This document shows, in pieces, positions 8,446-16,237 of a stretch of 64,000 bases of DNA. Origin of the DNA: Halolamina rubra. Lineage in GTDB: Archaea; Halobacteriota; Halobacteria; Halobacteriales; Haloferacaceae. Below the pieces are notes generated by a model that searched no databases, was not told the DNA's origin, and saw nothing but the letters and a program-made list of their open reading frames with translations. Position numbers and translations under genes: made by a program. The stretch spans positions 29,974 to 93,973 of the forward strand of contig NZ_BBJN01000012.1 of NCBI RefSeq assembly GCF_000739555.1, written 5' to 3'. The number at the start of each line of letters is the position of its first letter. The first letter of the stretch is position 1.

Positions 8446-8508
8446 GTCACTCAAACGCCGTTTTGTCTCTGAGTGACTTCTTTATCGGGCCGGCCACAAC
8501 CCCCACTC
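8446..8508 (+). promoter_or_regulatory. Putative promoter with inverted repeat upstream of a lipoprotein gene
   Basis: An 8-bp inverted repeat (GTCACTCA 8446-8453 and TGAGTGAC 8470-8477) lies immediately before a TATA-like tttatc (8481-8486). The GTG start at 8509 is about 26 nt downstream, so the transcript would be leaderless. The placement next to the TATA box makes the repeat a candidate operator or a BRE-region binding site. Confidence 0.4.
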
Positions 8509-9048
8509 GTGCGACAGAACGCCCTCCACCGACGACGGTTCGTCGCCGCCACAGCCACCACGCTCACAGCCGCCGTCGCCGGCTGTTCGACCCTGCCGGG
8601 CACTAGCGACACGACCGAGGAGCTCACCTTCGACGAGCTCCACCAGACGCCCACCTACGTCGCCGACGGCGTCGACCTCACGCTCCCCGACGAGGTCCCC
8701 ACCGAGAGCGAGCCCGGCGACGCCGACCTGCTCCTCCTCCCCGGGGACACGGGCGTCGACCCCGAGCAGGCAGCCGAGTGGCTGACCGAGGACCGCAAGA
8801 TCGGCCTCCTCGGCGACGCCGCCGAGCCGACGTGGATCGACTGGGAGGAGAGCGACGCGTTCGAGGAAACGTTCGACAACCAGGGCATCGGGGACAGCGA
8901 ACCGGACCCCCAGCTCCTGGTCGGCGTGACGTTCGACAACCGCACGTCGACGTACGGCCGGACGTGGGCGGACGGCCCGCGGGAGCGTGACCTGATCCGC
9001 GCGCTGGACGAGATCATGGTCGACATCGCCGAGCGGACGCCCAGCTGA
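8509..9048 (+). CDS. Tat-exported lipoprotein of unknown function
   Basis: From GTG 8509 the protein is 179 residues. The signal reads LHRRRFVAATATTLTAAVAGC, a twin-arginine motif followed by a lipobox ending at Cys. The mature part is very acidic (DLTLPDEVPTESEPGDADLLLLPG) and contains segments such as EQAAEWLTEDRKIGLLGD and DPQLLVGVTFDN. A more upstream GTG (8473) is disfavoured because the TATA-like box lies between the two. No family is recognised. The protein is probably anchored to the outer face of the membrane. Confidence 0.8.
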   Translation: MRQNALHRRRFVAATATTLTAAVAGCSTLPGTSDTTEELTFDELHQTPTYVADGVDLTLPDEVPTESEPGDADLLLLPGDTGVDPEQAAEWLTEDRKIGLLGDAAEPTWIDWEESDAFEETFDNQGIGDSEPDPQLLVGVTFDNRTSTYGRTWADGPRERDLIRALDEIMVDIAERTPS

Positions 9049-9088
9049 GGGCCGCCAGTTTCCTAACCCCGCCGGGGGAAGGGCGCGT

Positions 9089-9958
9089 ATGTTACTCTGC
9101 GTCGATTCGGACGCCGCCGCGCGGACGGCGACGGCCGAGACGCTGCGGGATGCCGGGTTCACCGTCGCGGAGGCGGCGACGGCGGGCGCCGCGCGGGAGC
9201 GTTTCGACGACGATCTCGAGGGAGTCGTCACCGAACAAACGCTGTCGGGCGGGACCGGGTTGGAACTCGTGGCCGACGTGCGCGATGCCGTCCCCGACAC
9301 GCCCTGTGTCCTGTTCACCGACGTGCCCGTTGCGGAGATCGACACTGCGGCGTTCGGCGACCTCGTTGTCGAGTACGTCCCGAAGGACGCGCCAAACGCG
9401 CGGTCGGAGGTCGTGGACCTGCTGAACCACGCCGTCGCGTTCCGTGATCAGACAGCCTACCCGCTGCCGGAGAACGAGGAGGCTCGCCTCGCCGCGCTTG
9501 AGCAGCACGCGGCCAACCCCGGCGAGCTCGGGGAGTCGTTCGACCGACTGACCGAACTCGCGGCCGAACTGTTCGGCGTCGACGCCGCCGCGATCGGTCT
9601 GATCGACACCCACGAACAGCGCTTTCTCGCCTGCCACGGGGTTTCGCTCGGCCCGATGGACCGGGAAGACACCATCTGCACCTACGCGATCCTCGACGAC
9701 GGCGTGACCGTGATCGAGGACACCGAGGAGGACCCCCGGTTCGCGGAGAACGAGGGACTGGAGGCGGCGAACATCCGGTTCTACGCCAGCGCACCGATCG
9801 AGACGGGTTCGGGCGAGGCCATCGGGACGTTCTGTGTCTACGACGACGAACCGCGGGGGTTCTCGGCGCGCGACCGGGAGCTCCTCTCACTCCTGGGCGA
9901 CGAAGCGATGGAGCAACTGACGCTCCGCCGTCGACTCCGCGAGGTCGACGATGAGTGA
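9089..9958 (+). CDS. Receiver-like and GAF domain signalling protein
   Basis: This 289-residue protein has an N-terminal receiver-like domain (residues 1-115) and a GAF domain (about 135-280). The receiver keeps the acidic pocket (CVDSD), the Thr (VLFTD) and the Lys (YVPKD). The phospho-acceptor position reads VVTEQTLSGGTG, with Glu where Asp is expected, so the domain is probably not phosphorylated or mimics the active state. The GAF part contains TICTYAILDDGVTVIED and FYASAPIETGSGEAIGTFCVYD, typical of light- or ligand-sensing GAF domains of halobacterial regulators. The gene overlaps the next one by 8 nt, so the two products probably act together. Confidence 0.85.
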   Translation: MLLCVDSDAAARTATAETLRDAGFTVAEAATAGAARERFDDDLEGVVTEQTLSGGTGLELVADVRDAVPDTPCVLFTDVPVAEIDTAAFGDLVVEYVPKDAPNARSEVVDLLNHAVAFRDQTAYPLPENEEARLAALEQHAANPGELGESFDRLTELAAELFGVDAAAIGLIDTHEQRFLACHGVSLGPMDREDTICTYAILDDGVTVIEDTEEDPRFAENEGLEAANIRFYASAPIETGSGEAIGTFCVYDDEPRGFSARDRELLSLLGDEAMEQLTLRRRLREVDDE

Positions 9959-10604
9959 CGACCGCTACGGGTTCGAGGACGTCCCGCTCGACACGATCCG
10001 GCCGGGGACGACCGTGCTGCTCGCTGGGCCGAGCCACGCCGGAACGCGCGAACTGGGGCTCCGCTTGCTCGCCGGCCGGGAGGGTGAGGGGGCGATCCTC
10101 GTCACCACCAACCGACGTTCCCGGCGCATCGCCGCCGACTGCGAGCGCGCGGGGCTCCGGCTGGCGGCGGACAGCACGGCCATCCTTGACTGCGTCGGTG
10201 GCGAGGACAGCGACGTGCCCGCACAGGTACTCCCGGTCTCGGGCCCCTCGGACCTGACGGGGATCGGGATGCGCTACTCGGACGTGCACCGCGAGTTCGC
10301 CCGATCCGGGATCGACCGCATCCGAACGGGGCTGTTCTCGCTGTCGACGCTGCTCTCGTTCGGCGACCTCAAGACGGTCTCGCGGTTCGTCCACACGCTC
10401 GTCGGTCGCATCGACTCCCTCGACGGGCTGGGCGTGCTGGTGGTCGACCCGGCGATCCACGACGACGCGACGATCAGCACGCTCTCGCAGTTCTGTGCCG
10501 GCCGCATCGACGTCCGCGAGGGCGACGACGGGCCGGAGCTCCGGGCGCGTGGCCTCCCCAGCCAGTCACGGGACTGGCGCGGGTTCGATCTGGCGTGGGA
10601 GTAG
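9951..10604 (+). CDS. RecA/KaiC-like ATPase homologue with degenerate P-loop (DUF7504-like)
   Basis: This 217-residue protein starts MSDDRYGFEDVPLDTIRPGTTVLLAGPSHAGTRELGLRLL (quoted by region, residues 1-40). The loop GPSHAGTREL occupies the Walker A position but lacks the GK[ST] ending, so ATP binding is doubtful. A Walker B-like strand reads GVLVVDPAIHDDATI. The overall layout matches RAD55/KaiC-type small ATPases common in haloarchaeal signalling operons. The ATG lies inside the end of the receiver-GAF gene (8-nt overlap), implying translational coupling. Its likely role is as a partner or output module for that sensor; this is inference. Confidence 0.7.
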   Translation: MSDDRYGFEDVPLDTIRPGTTVLLAGPSHAGTRELGLRLLAGREGEGAILVTTNRRSRRIAADCERAGLRLAADSTAILDCVGGEDSDVPAQVLPVSGPSDLTGIGMRYSDVHREFARSGIDRIRTGLFSLSTLLSFGDLKTVSRFVHTLVGRIDSLDGLGVLVVDPAIHDDATISTLSQFCAGRIDVREGDDGPELRARGLPSQSRDWRGFDLAWE

Positions 10605-10646
10605 CTAGCCGGTGGTGCAAAGACCCCCGAGTCCGTTGGTCCGGCT

Positions 10647-11609
10647 ATGCACGACGCCGAACGCGTCACGTTGGCCCGACTCCCCTCGGGCGTGGAACTG
10701 GAGACGACCGTCCACACGTACGGCGACGGCGACGGGCCGACGCTGTACGTGCAGGCGGCCCAGCACGGCCGCGAGATCAACGGGAGCGAGGTGCTCCGAC
10801 GGCTCCACGCCGAACTGCTCGCGCGGCAGGACGACTTCTCTGGCACGCTGATCGCCGTCCCCGTCGCCGACCCGATCACGTTCGACCGCGTCTCCTACAC
10901 CGCGCCGGAGCCGCTGGACTCGGTGAACGCGAACATGAACCGCTGCTGGCCCGGCGACGAGGACGGCACGCTCCACGAGCGTATGGCGGCGACGCTCTGG
11001 GAGTACGCCGGCGACGCCGACGCCATCGTCGACCTCCACACCGGGGGGCTGGAGATGCTCCCCCACACCGTCTACCTGAAGGGCGACGCCGAGTGCCGCG
11101 CGCTCGCGGAGGCGTTCGGCATCGACCTGCTGCTGGCGGAGGCGGCGGGCGAGGACGCCGACGCGGAGTGGCAGGACCGCGACTTCGGCGGGAAGCTCCG
11201 CGTCGCGGCCACCCAGGAGGGGATCCCGACCATCACGCCCGAGCTCGCCCACAACACCGAACTCGTCGAGGACGCCATCGACGCCGGCCTGGCCGGGATG
11301 CTCGACACGCTCCGGCACCTCGACATGCTGCCGGGCGAGCCGGCGTCGAAGAACGCGACGGTCGCGCGCAACCACCTGGGCCGGGTGAAAGCCGCCGACT
11401 CGGGGCTGTTCCACGTCGACGGCCCGGTCGAACTCGGCGACTACGTCGAGCCGGGGGACTACGTCGGCACGCTGTACGACCCGACGAGCTACGAGGCGCT
11501 GCAGGAGGTGACCGTCGACCGCGAGGGGATCGTCTACTCGCTGGAGCGGGAGGCGACGGTGACCGCCGGCTCGAACCTGGTCGGGGTCGCGCTGCTGCTC
11601 GAGGAGTAG
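10647..11609 (+). CDS. Succinylglutamate desuccinylase/aspartoacylase family zinc hydrolase
   Basis: This 320-residue protein belongs to the AspA/AstE branch of M14-like zinc carboxypeptidases. Zinc ligands are visible as HGREINGSE (HxxE) and the His in IVDLHTGG. Substrate-site motifs include NANMNRCWPG, and the catalytic glutamate may be in TITPELAHN. The C-terminal domain (from GLFHVDGPVELGDYVEPGDYVGTLYD) is the usual beta-barrel lid. These enzymes cleave N-acyl groups from amino acids or related amides. The substrate cannot be read from the sequence. The ATG follows a 42-nt gap after the RecA-like gene; independent transcription is likely. Confidence 0.85.
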   Translation: MHDAERVTLARLPSGVELETTVHTYGDGDGPTLYVQAAQHGREINGSEVLRRLHAELLARQDDFSGTLIAVPVADPITFDRVSYTAPEPLDSVNANMNRCWPGDEDGTLHERMAATLWEYAGDADAIVDLHTGGLEMLPHTVYLKGDAECRALAEAFGIDLLLAEAAGEDADAEWQDRDFGGKLRVAATQEGIPTITPELAHNTELVEDAIDAGLAGMLDTLRHLDMLPGEPASKNATVARNHLGRVKAADSGLFHVDGPVELGDYVEPGDYVGTLYDPTSYEALQEVTVDREGIVYSLEREATVTAGSNLVGVALLLEE

Positions 11610-11654
11610 CGGGACCGAAACCGACTTCCGGCGGTACGGGGAACTGCCGGACGC

Positions 11655-11739
11655 GCGAGGGTGGCCGAGTCAGGACAAAGGCGGCGGGCTTAAGACCCGC
11701 TCCCGTAGGGGTCCGTGGGTTCGAATCCCTCCCCTCGCA
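11655..11739 (+). tRNA. tRNA-Leu (anticodon TAA)
   Basis: This is an 85-nt type II tRNA with a long variable arm. The acceptor gcgaggg pairs with ccctcgc, with discriminator A. The anticodon stem gcggg/cccgc encloses cttaaga (anticodon TAA), the variable arm is around tcccgtaggggtccgt, and the T loop is ttcgaat. The tRNA reads UUA and UUG. A degenerate copy of its 3' end lies about 100 nt downstream (see the repeat entry). Confidence 0.96.
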
Positions 11740-11875
11740 TTTTCCGGCGCGACCGAAGGGAGCGTCGTGAAAATCGTCACGGGAGTGGCTTCGAACCAGG
11801 GAGGTCGCGCGCAGCGAGCGAACGCGAGCGAGCAGGTCCGACCGTGGTTCGAATCCCTCCCCGATTTTCCCACGG
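11740..11875 (+). repeat. Post-tRNA-Leu element with inverted and direct copies of the tRNA 3' end
   Basis: A direct copy of the tRNA-Leu 3' region lies at 11842-11870: ccgtggttcgaatccctcc followed by ccgattttcc, against ccgtgggttcgaatccctcc in the gene. Upstream of it, 11769-11797 (gtgaaaatcg ... ggcttcgaacca) reads as an imperfect reverse complement of that copy. Together they can form one long imperfect hairpin around the core cgcagcgagcgaacgcgagcg. There is no gene here. Confidence 0.65.
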
Positions 11876-11941
11876 CCTCGACGCCACAGATCATCGACGC
11901 CTCATCGACGCCCCTCGACACAAACTCTTTGACGCTGGATC

Positions 11942-11957
11942 TAATTACATGTAATTA
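11942..11957. promoter_or_regulatory. Perfect 16-bp AT-rich palindrome before a small membrane-protein gene
   Basis: TAATTACATGTAATTA is identical to its reverse complement and ends 2 nt before the ATG at 11960. Such an AT-rich perfect palindrome is rare in this GC-rich sequence. Its position over the likely transcription start or initiation region suggests an operator for a homodimeric regulator, possibly autoregulation or repression of the downstream gene. Confidence 0.55.
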
Positions 11958-11959
11958 CC

Positions 11960-12148
11960 ATGCGCTCGGTCGGCGACCTCACGCGGCCGGACCTCCAGCT
12001 CCTGTTCATCCCGTTCGCGTTGCTTTCCGGCGTGCTCGCCGCCGTACTCTCGCCGCTGTCGATCGGCGTCGGCGCCGGCGCTGGCTCGGTGCTGGCGAGC
12101 CTCGCCGTCGTCGACGGCGTCGCGCTCAACCCGCCGACGGAGAACTGA
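11960..12148 (+). CDS. Small two-helix membrane protein, function unknown
   Basis: This 62-residue protein has two predicted hydrophobic helices (LQLLFIPFALLSGVLAAVLSPL, residues 12-33, given by region, and IGVGAGAGSVLASLAVVDGVAL). It ends NPPTEN. The N-terminus is short and mildly charged (MRSVGDLTRPD). It resembles small uncharacterised haloarchaeal membrane proteins. The start codon is only 2 nt downstream of a perfect palindrome. A strong GC hairpin follows about 55 nt after the stop and may end the transcript. Confidence 0.7.
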   Translation: MRSVGDLTRPDLQLLFIPFALLSGVLAAVLSPLSIGVGAGAGSVLASLAVVDGVALNPPTEN

Positions 12149-12203
12149 GCCGTCGCCGGTGACGGCGGCGACGCTGGTCGAGTACGTTTCAGCGAAAACG
12201 GGC

Positions 12204-12292
12204 CGCGCCGCCGCGAAAAAGCGCGGCGGCGCGAGCCCGGTTGGTCCCCGCTGACGCTTCGGCCCTCCAAAGCGAAGCGTCACCTGAACCAT
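12204..12292. terminator. Two intergenic hairpins between convergent genes
   Basis: Hairpin 1 is a perfect 12-bp GC stem (12204-12215 with 12222-12233) around the loop aaaaag. Hairpin 2 is a 10-bp perfect stem (TGACGCTTCG 12252-12261 with CGAAGCGTCA 12283-12292). They sit between the plus-strand membrane-protein gene and the minus-strand monooxygenase gene, so they may serve as transcript-end or RNA-stability structures in both directions. Neither is followed by a U-run on the plus strand. Confidence 0.5.
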
Positions 12293-12375
12293 GTGGGTGG
12301 AACACCTTAAACCTATTCGCTACCGGAACGCCGAGCCTTGACGCACGGGCGCCCCTGGCAGCGGTTCTGCGGTCC

Positions 12376-13731
12376 TCACTGCCGGGCCGGGTGGTGGTCG
12401 GGGAGGCGTCGCTGCCCCTCGCCGTAGAGCCGTTCCCGAAGCGTGTCACCCTCGTACTCGGTGCGGAACAGGCCGCGATCCTGCAGTTCCGGCACCACCT
12501 GATCGACGAACTCGTCGAGGCTGCCGGTGCGGACCGCCTCCTTCACGTTGAACCCGTCGACGCCGACCGACTCGTGCCAGTACACGAGTTCGTCGGCGAC
12601 CTGCTCGGGCGTGCCGACGACGATGGGGGAGGTCGAACCGAGGCCGGAGAACTCCGCCACCTCGCGCACGGTCCACTCGCGGTCGGGGTCGGCCTGCGTG
12701 AACGCGTTCATCGTTCCCTGGATCGCCTGCGTCTCGATGTGCTCGACTTTCTGGTCCGGGTCGAGTTCGGAGAGGTCCATGTCGAGGAAGCCCGAGAGCA
12801 GGGCGAGCGTCGACTCCACGTCGATCGAGTCCTTCAGCGCCTCGTACTTCGCTTCGGCCTCCGCTTCCGTCGGCGCCACGACCGGCACGATGCCGATGAA
12901 GAAGGAGATCGAGTCCTCGTCGCGGCCGGCGTCGGCGGCCCGCTGCTGGACGTCCTCCACGTACTCCCGGACCCCCTCCTCGGTGGGCTGGGAGCAGAAC
13001 ACCGCCTCGGCGTTGGCGGCGGCGAAGTCGCGACCGTACTCCGAGGAGCCGGCCTGGTAGATCACCGGCGTGCGCTGCGGTGAGGGCTCGGAGCCGTGCG
13101 GGCCGGGCACGTCGAAGAACTCGCCCTCGTGGTCGATGCTGTGGACCTTCTCCGGATCGGTGTAGCGCCCCGACTCGGCGTCCCGCAGCACGGCATCGTC
13201 CTCCCACGAGTCCTCCCAGAGCGCGTAGCAGACGTCGAGGAACTCCGCGGCGCGCTCGTAGCGCGTCTCCTTCTCCATCCGTTCGTCGAGGCCGAGGTTG
13301 TCGGCGGCGGACTCGAGGTAGGAGGTGACGACGTTGAACGCCACGCGGCCGTCGGTGAGGTGGTCGAGCGTCGAGAACTCGCGGGCGAGCTGGTAGGGGT
13401 GGTTGTACGTGGTGGACTTGGTGATCGCGAACCCCAAATCGTCGGTCACCTCCGCCATCGCGGGCACCACGAGTGCGGGGTCGTTCGAGGGCGTCTGGAC
13501 GGCCTTCTCGATGGCCGTCTCGCGGTCGCCGCCGTAGACGTCGTAGATACCGCGCACGTCGGCGAAGAACACGGCGTCGAACTTGCCGCGCTCGGCGGTG
13601 CGGGCCACGTCGGTCCAGTACTCCCGGTCGGTGTACTCGCCCGAGCGGTCGCCGTCCCGCCGCCACGTCCCGGGCGAGACGTGCTCGACGGCGTTCATCG
13701 TGAAGAGGTTGAGGTGGAGCCGATCGCTCAT
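12376..13731 (-). CDS. NtaA/SnaA/DszA-family FMN-dependent monooxygenase (luciferase-like)
   Basis: This 451-residue protein is a bacterial-luciferase-fold enzyme of the two-component flavin-dependent monooxygenase group. It begins LHLNLFTMNAVEHVSPGTWR, then carries RGKFDAVFFADV, the flavin-site segment ITKSTTYNHPYQLAREFSTLDHL (by region) with GRVAFNVVTS, and PVIYQAGSSEYGRDFAA. Relatives oxidise nitrilotriacetate, EDTA, dibenzothiophene sulfone or pristinamycin intermediates using FMNH2 from a separate reductase. No reductase gene is adjacent. The actual substrate is unknown. The length matches the family (440-460). Confidence 0.88.
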   Translation of the reverse strand: MSDRLHLNLFTMNAVEHVSPGTWRRDGDRSGEYTDREYWTDVARTAERGKFDAVFFADVRGIYDVYGGDRETAIEKAVQTPSNDPALVVPAMAEVTDDLGFAITKSTTYNHPYQLAREFSTLDHLTDGRVAFNVVTSYLESAADNLGLDERMEKETRYERAAEFLDVCYALWEDSWEDDAVLRDAESGRYTDPEKVHSIDHEGEFFDVPGPHGSEPSPQRTPVIYQAGSSEYGRDFAAANAEAVFCSQPTEEGVREYVEDVQQRAADAGRDEDSISFFIGIVPVVAPTEAEAEAKYEALKDSIDVESTLALLSGFLDMDLSELDPDQKVEHIETQAIQGTMNAFTQADPDREWTVREVAEFSGLGSTSPIVVGTPEQVADELVYWHESVGVDGFNVKEAVRTGSLDEFVDQVVPELQDRGLFRTEYEGDTLRERLYGEGQRRLPDHHPARQ

Positions 13732-13880
13732 CTTACTCGCCAGTAGCGGCGTGACGGGTTAGGAACCACCGGGTGCCGGCGAAACGGTGGGGTTTCGTGG
13801 ACGGATCCGTACGACAGTGTGCAGGTCTGGGGCGTCGAGCGTCGTCGACGCCGTCGGCTGGACCACCCCGAATGGCCGCC

Positions 13881-15101
13881 TCAGCAGGAGCAGTAGTACT
13901 CGCGGTCCGTGAACTCGGTGTCGAGCAGCTGCGCCGTCGGCGCCGGATCGCTCGGGCGATAGACGCCGGTCGTCAGGTCGCCGTCGGGCTCGAAGTCGCC
14001 GGAGACCAGCGACATCCAGTCCTCGGTGTCGAGCACGTCCCAGAACGCCTCCGCGGTCGCGAGCAGGGTGAGGTAGTCCCGCAGGTACACCCAGCGCCCG
14101 TCGTCGATGGGGCCCGGCTCGAACGCCTCCCCCACGGCGTCGGCGTAGGCGGCGTACGGCAGGTTCGCGCCCACCGACACCGGCAGCGAGATCCACTTCC
14201 AGGGGCGGGTGTTGATGTCCAGCAGCACGTACTCCTCGCGGTCGGCGTCGTACACGAACTCCGACTCGCTGATCCCGCGGTAGCCGGCGTCCTCGATCAC
14301 CGAGAGCGCCCGGGCCTCGATCTCGGGGGCGTCGACGGTCTCCACCAGACAGGAGGTGCCGAACTCCAGCGGGAACCGCACGGCGGCGTTGCCGACCACG
14401 GCGAGCGGTTCGCCCTCCGCCGGCACGTAGGAGGCCAGCGAGCGGTCCTTCCCGGTCGCGATGTTCACTTTCTCCTGCAGCATCACCTCGACGCCCGCGG
14501 TCGCGGCGGCGTCGAGCACGTCGTGCAGTTCCTCCCCGTTCGCCACCTCGACGACGTTGCTGCCGATCGCCTCCTCGCCCTCGCGCTTCCGTGCGGGCTT
14601 GACGACCAGCGGGAAGCCGAGCTCCGCGGCGGCCGCGTCGGGGTCGGTCTCGCTCGGAAAGTACGTCTCGGGGTAGGGGACGCCCAGCTCCTCGGCGCGG
14701 CGGTAGAGTCGGCTCTTGTCGAGCACGCTCACGTGGTTCTCCCACGGGAGGATCACGTTCTCGACGCCGGCGTCGGCGAACCCGTGGACCCACTCGTCCA
14801 TGCAGCCGAACGCGACGACCTCGCCGGCGGCGTCGGCGATCGCGGCAAGATCTTCCGCGAAACCTTGCGGGTCGTCGAGCGGGTAGCGCACTTCGCCCGC
14901 GAAATCGATCGCGTCGGAGGGGTGGGCGACCCCGTCGCCGACTCGGTCGATCGCGATCACGGGCACGCCGTGGGCGTCGAGCGCGCGGGCGACGCTCAGC
15001 CCCGTGATGTGTGCGTTCGCGACGACCGCAGGCGTGCGGTCGAACTCGGCGTCGTCGACGGCGGCGACGAGCGCGTCGGTGTCGAGGAACTGCTCGGCCA
15101 T
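13881..15101 (-). CDS. ATP-grasp carboxylate-amine ligase-like protein
   Basis: This 406-residue protein shows the ATP-grasp arrangement. An N-terminal Rossmann-like segment (AVVANAHITGLSVARAL) is followed by DKSRLYRRAEELGVPYPETYFP and FPLVVKPARKRE (ATP lysine). Then come VMLQEKVNIATGKDRSLASYV and the metal site EYVLLDINTRPWKW. The C-terminus ends DREYYCSC, a cysteine pair I recall from haloarchaeal members. These proteins resemble carbamoyl-phosphate-synthase-like or PylC-like ligases that join a carboxylate to an amine. The substrate cannot be deduced. It is monocistronic. Confidence 0.82.
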   Translation of the reverse strand: MAEQFLDTDALVAAVDDAEFDRTPAVVANAHITGLSVARALDAHGVPVIAIDRVGDGVAHPSDAIDFAGEVRYPLDDPQGFAEDLAAIADAAGEVVAFGCMDEWVHGFADAGVENVILPWENHVSVLDKSRLYRRAEELGVPYPETYFPSETDPDAAAAELGFPLVVKPARKREGEEAIGSNVVEVANGEELHDVLDAAATAGVEVMLQEKVNIATGKDRSLASYVPAEGEPLAVVGNAAVRFPLEFGTSCLVETVDAPEIEARALSVIEDAGYRGISESEFVYDADREEYVLLDINTRPWKWISLPVSVGANLPYAAYADAVGEAFEPGPIDDGRWVYLRDYLTLLATAEAFWDVLDTEDWMSLVSGDFEPDGDLTTGVYRPSDPAPTAQLLDTEFTDREYYCSC

Positions 15102-15241
15102 ACCCGGCGTTCGGCGTCGGCTGGGAAAAGCCCCGTCGAACCGGCACGGGAGCGCCCGTACCGCGGTCGCTCCCGCCCGGTAGCGGCGCCGCGGCCCACC
15201 GGAAGGGACGCGCTTATTCGGCGCAACCGCCTGGGACGGGT

Positions 15242-15766
15242 ATGAGCGAGCTGCCCGACAGAGCCCGGCGAGCGTTCCGCAGTCACGACGCGTTCGAAGC
15301 CGCGGAGGCGGCCGCGGACCGGTTCGTCGCTACCTCGACCCCCTTCGACGGCGTCGTCGACGCGGCGCCCGCCGACGGCGGCCGGATCGAGTTCGACGTG
15401 ACCGTCCGCGCGCCGATGCTCGACGCGGTGACCGAGGACGAGGTCGCGCCGGTCGTCGAGGAGGGCTGGTACGAGACGTTCGAGCGCCGCGTCGGCAACG
15501 TCGGCGGCGGCGTGCTGGCCGGCGACGACGTGCCGGACCCGGCGGTGAGAGAGACCGTCCACGGGGGGACCCGGAGCGCGGAGGTCACCGTCACCTTCGC
15601 GGACATCGACCCGCGCCGCGGCGTGAACGACGCCGCCGCGCTGATCGACTTCGTCGAGGGGACGTACGTCCAGGGCGTGATCCCCGGCTACGACTACACC
15701 GACCCCGTCGCCGGGATCCTCGCCGAGGCGCGGCGGGCCGGCGGCAGCGACGGTGTGGAACAGTAG
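15242..15766 (+). CDS. Haloarchaeal hypothetical protein, DUF5813-like
   Basis: This 174-residue acidic protein starts MSELPDRARRAFRSHDAFEAAE. It contains FDGVVDAAP, FDVTVRAPMLDAVTEDEVAPVV, GWYETFERRVGNV and a C-terminal INDAAALIDFVEGTYVQGVIPGYDY-type segment. The pattern matches the DUF5813 family as I remember it, with no known function. It is divergent from the ATP-grasp gene. The last codons (GSDGVEQ and stop) lie within the first unit of a 37-bp tandem repeat that continues past the stop, so the C-terminal end may vary between strains. Confidence 0.7.
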   Translation: MSELPDRARRAFRSHDAFEAAEAAADRFVATSTPFDGVVDAAPADGGRIEFDVTVRAPMLDAVTEDEVAPVVEEGWYETFERRVGNVGGGVLAGDDVPDPAVRETVHGGTRSAEVTVTFADIDPRRGVNDAAALIDFVEGTYVQGVIPGYDYTDPVAGILAEARRAGGSDGVEQ

Positions 15767-15850
15767 GAGTCGGCGGGGGTCAGCCGACGGTGTGGAACAG
15801 TAGGAGTTGGCGCCGGCCAGCCGACGCTGTCGAACGGTAGGAGTCGGCGA
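15746..15850 (+). repeat. 37-bp tandem repeat, about 2.8 copies
   Basis: Three units with period 37 nt start near 15751, 15788 and 15825. The shared unit begins cggtgtggaacagtaggagt and continues with cggcg and a cagccga end. The third copy has diverged (cgctgtcgaacggtaggagt). The first unit includes the last codons and stop of the DUF5813-like gene. The repeat looks like a short local duplication, possibly by slippage. Confidence 0.8.
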
Positions 15851-15915
15851 CTCAGTTCTGACTTCCCGGGACAGTAGCGACAACGAAAAGGTCACGCGGC
15901 GCCGAGTGGCGAGCA

Positions 15916-16236
15916 ATGGTCTCGGTGCTTTCGGTCGCGTTCCTGCTCGTCGTGCTCGCGGCGCACACCCTGGTCGCGGCAGTGCTGACGCGCTACTTCC
16001 GCATCGCGCTCGACACCCGCGGGGGCGCCGCCGTGTTCACCGTCACCGCCATCCCCATCGTGCTGCTGGCGTCGACGTACGTGTTCTCGGGGCTGCTCAA
16101 CCTCGGCCCGGGGCTGGGCAGCCCCGCCGTCGTGCTCACGCTCCTAGTCGCGGTGCCGGTGGGGATGGGCGCGCTGATCGACGTGCTGTACGTCCCGCCG
16201 CCCGACAGCGTCGACCTCCCCGAGAGCTGGGAGTGA
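15916..16236 (+). CDS. Three-helix membrane protein, function unknown
   Basis: This 106-residue protein has three clear hydrophobic helices: residues 2-24 (VSVLSVAFLLVVLAAHTLV), 38-62 (AAVFTVTAIPIVLLASTYVF) and 70-93 (PAVVLTLLVAVPVGMGALI). It ends with the acidic tail PPDSVDLPESWE. No family motif is recognised. It converges with tmk, whose stop lies 1 nt beyond its own stop. The start ATG follows the tandem repeat region by about 65 nt. Confidence 0.75.
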   Translation: MVSVLSVAFLLVVLAAHTLVAAVLTRYFRIALDTRGGAAVFTVTAIPIVLLASTYVFSGLLNLGPGLGSPAVVLTLLVAVPVGMGALIDVLYVPPPDSVDLPESWE

Positions 16237-16237
16237 G

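Noticed and set aside
11842..11870. A second, truncated tRNA-Leu gene
   Set aside because: Only the T-arm region is repeated; there is no acceptor 5' strand, D arm or anticodon arm.
12204..12233. The 12-bp GC hairpin as a bacterial-type intrinsic terminator
   Set aside because: No U-run follows the stem on either strand; archaeal termination mainly uses U-tracts without hairpins, so only a tentative 3'-end structure is claimed.
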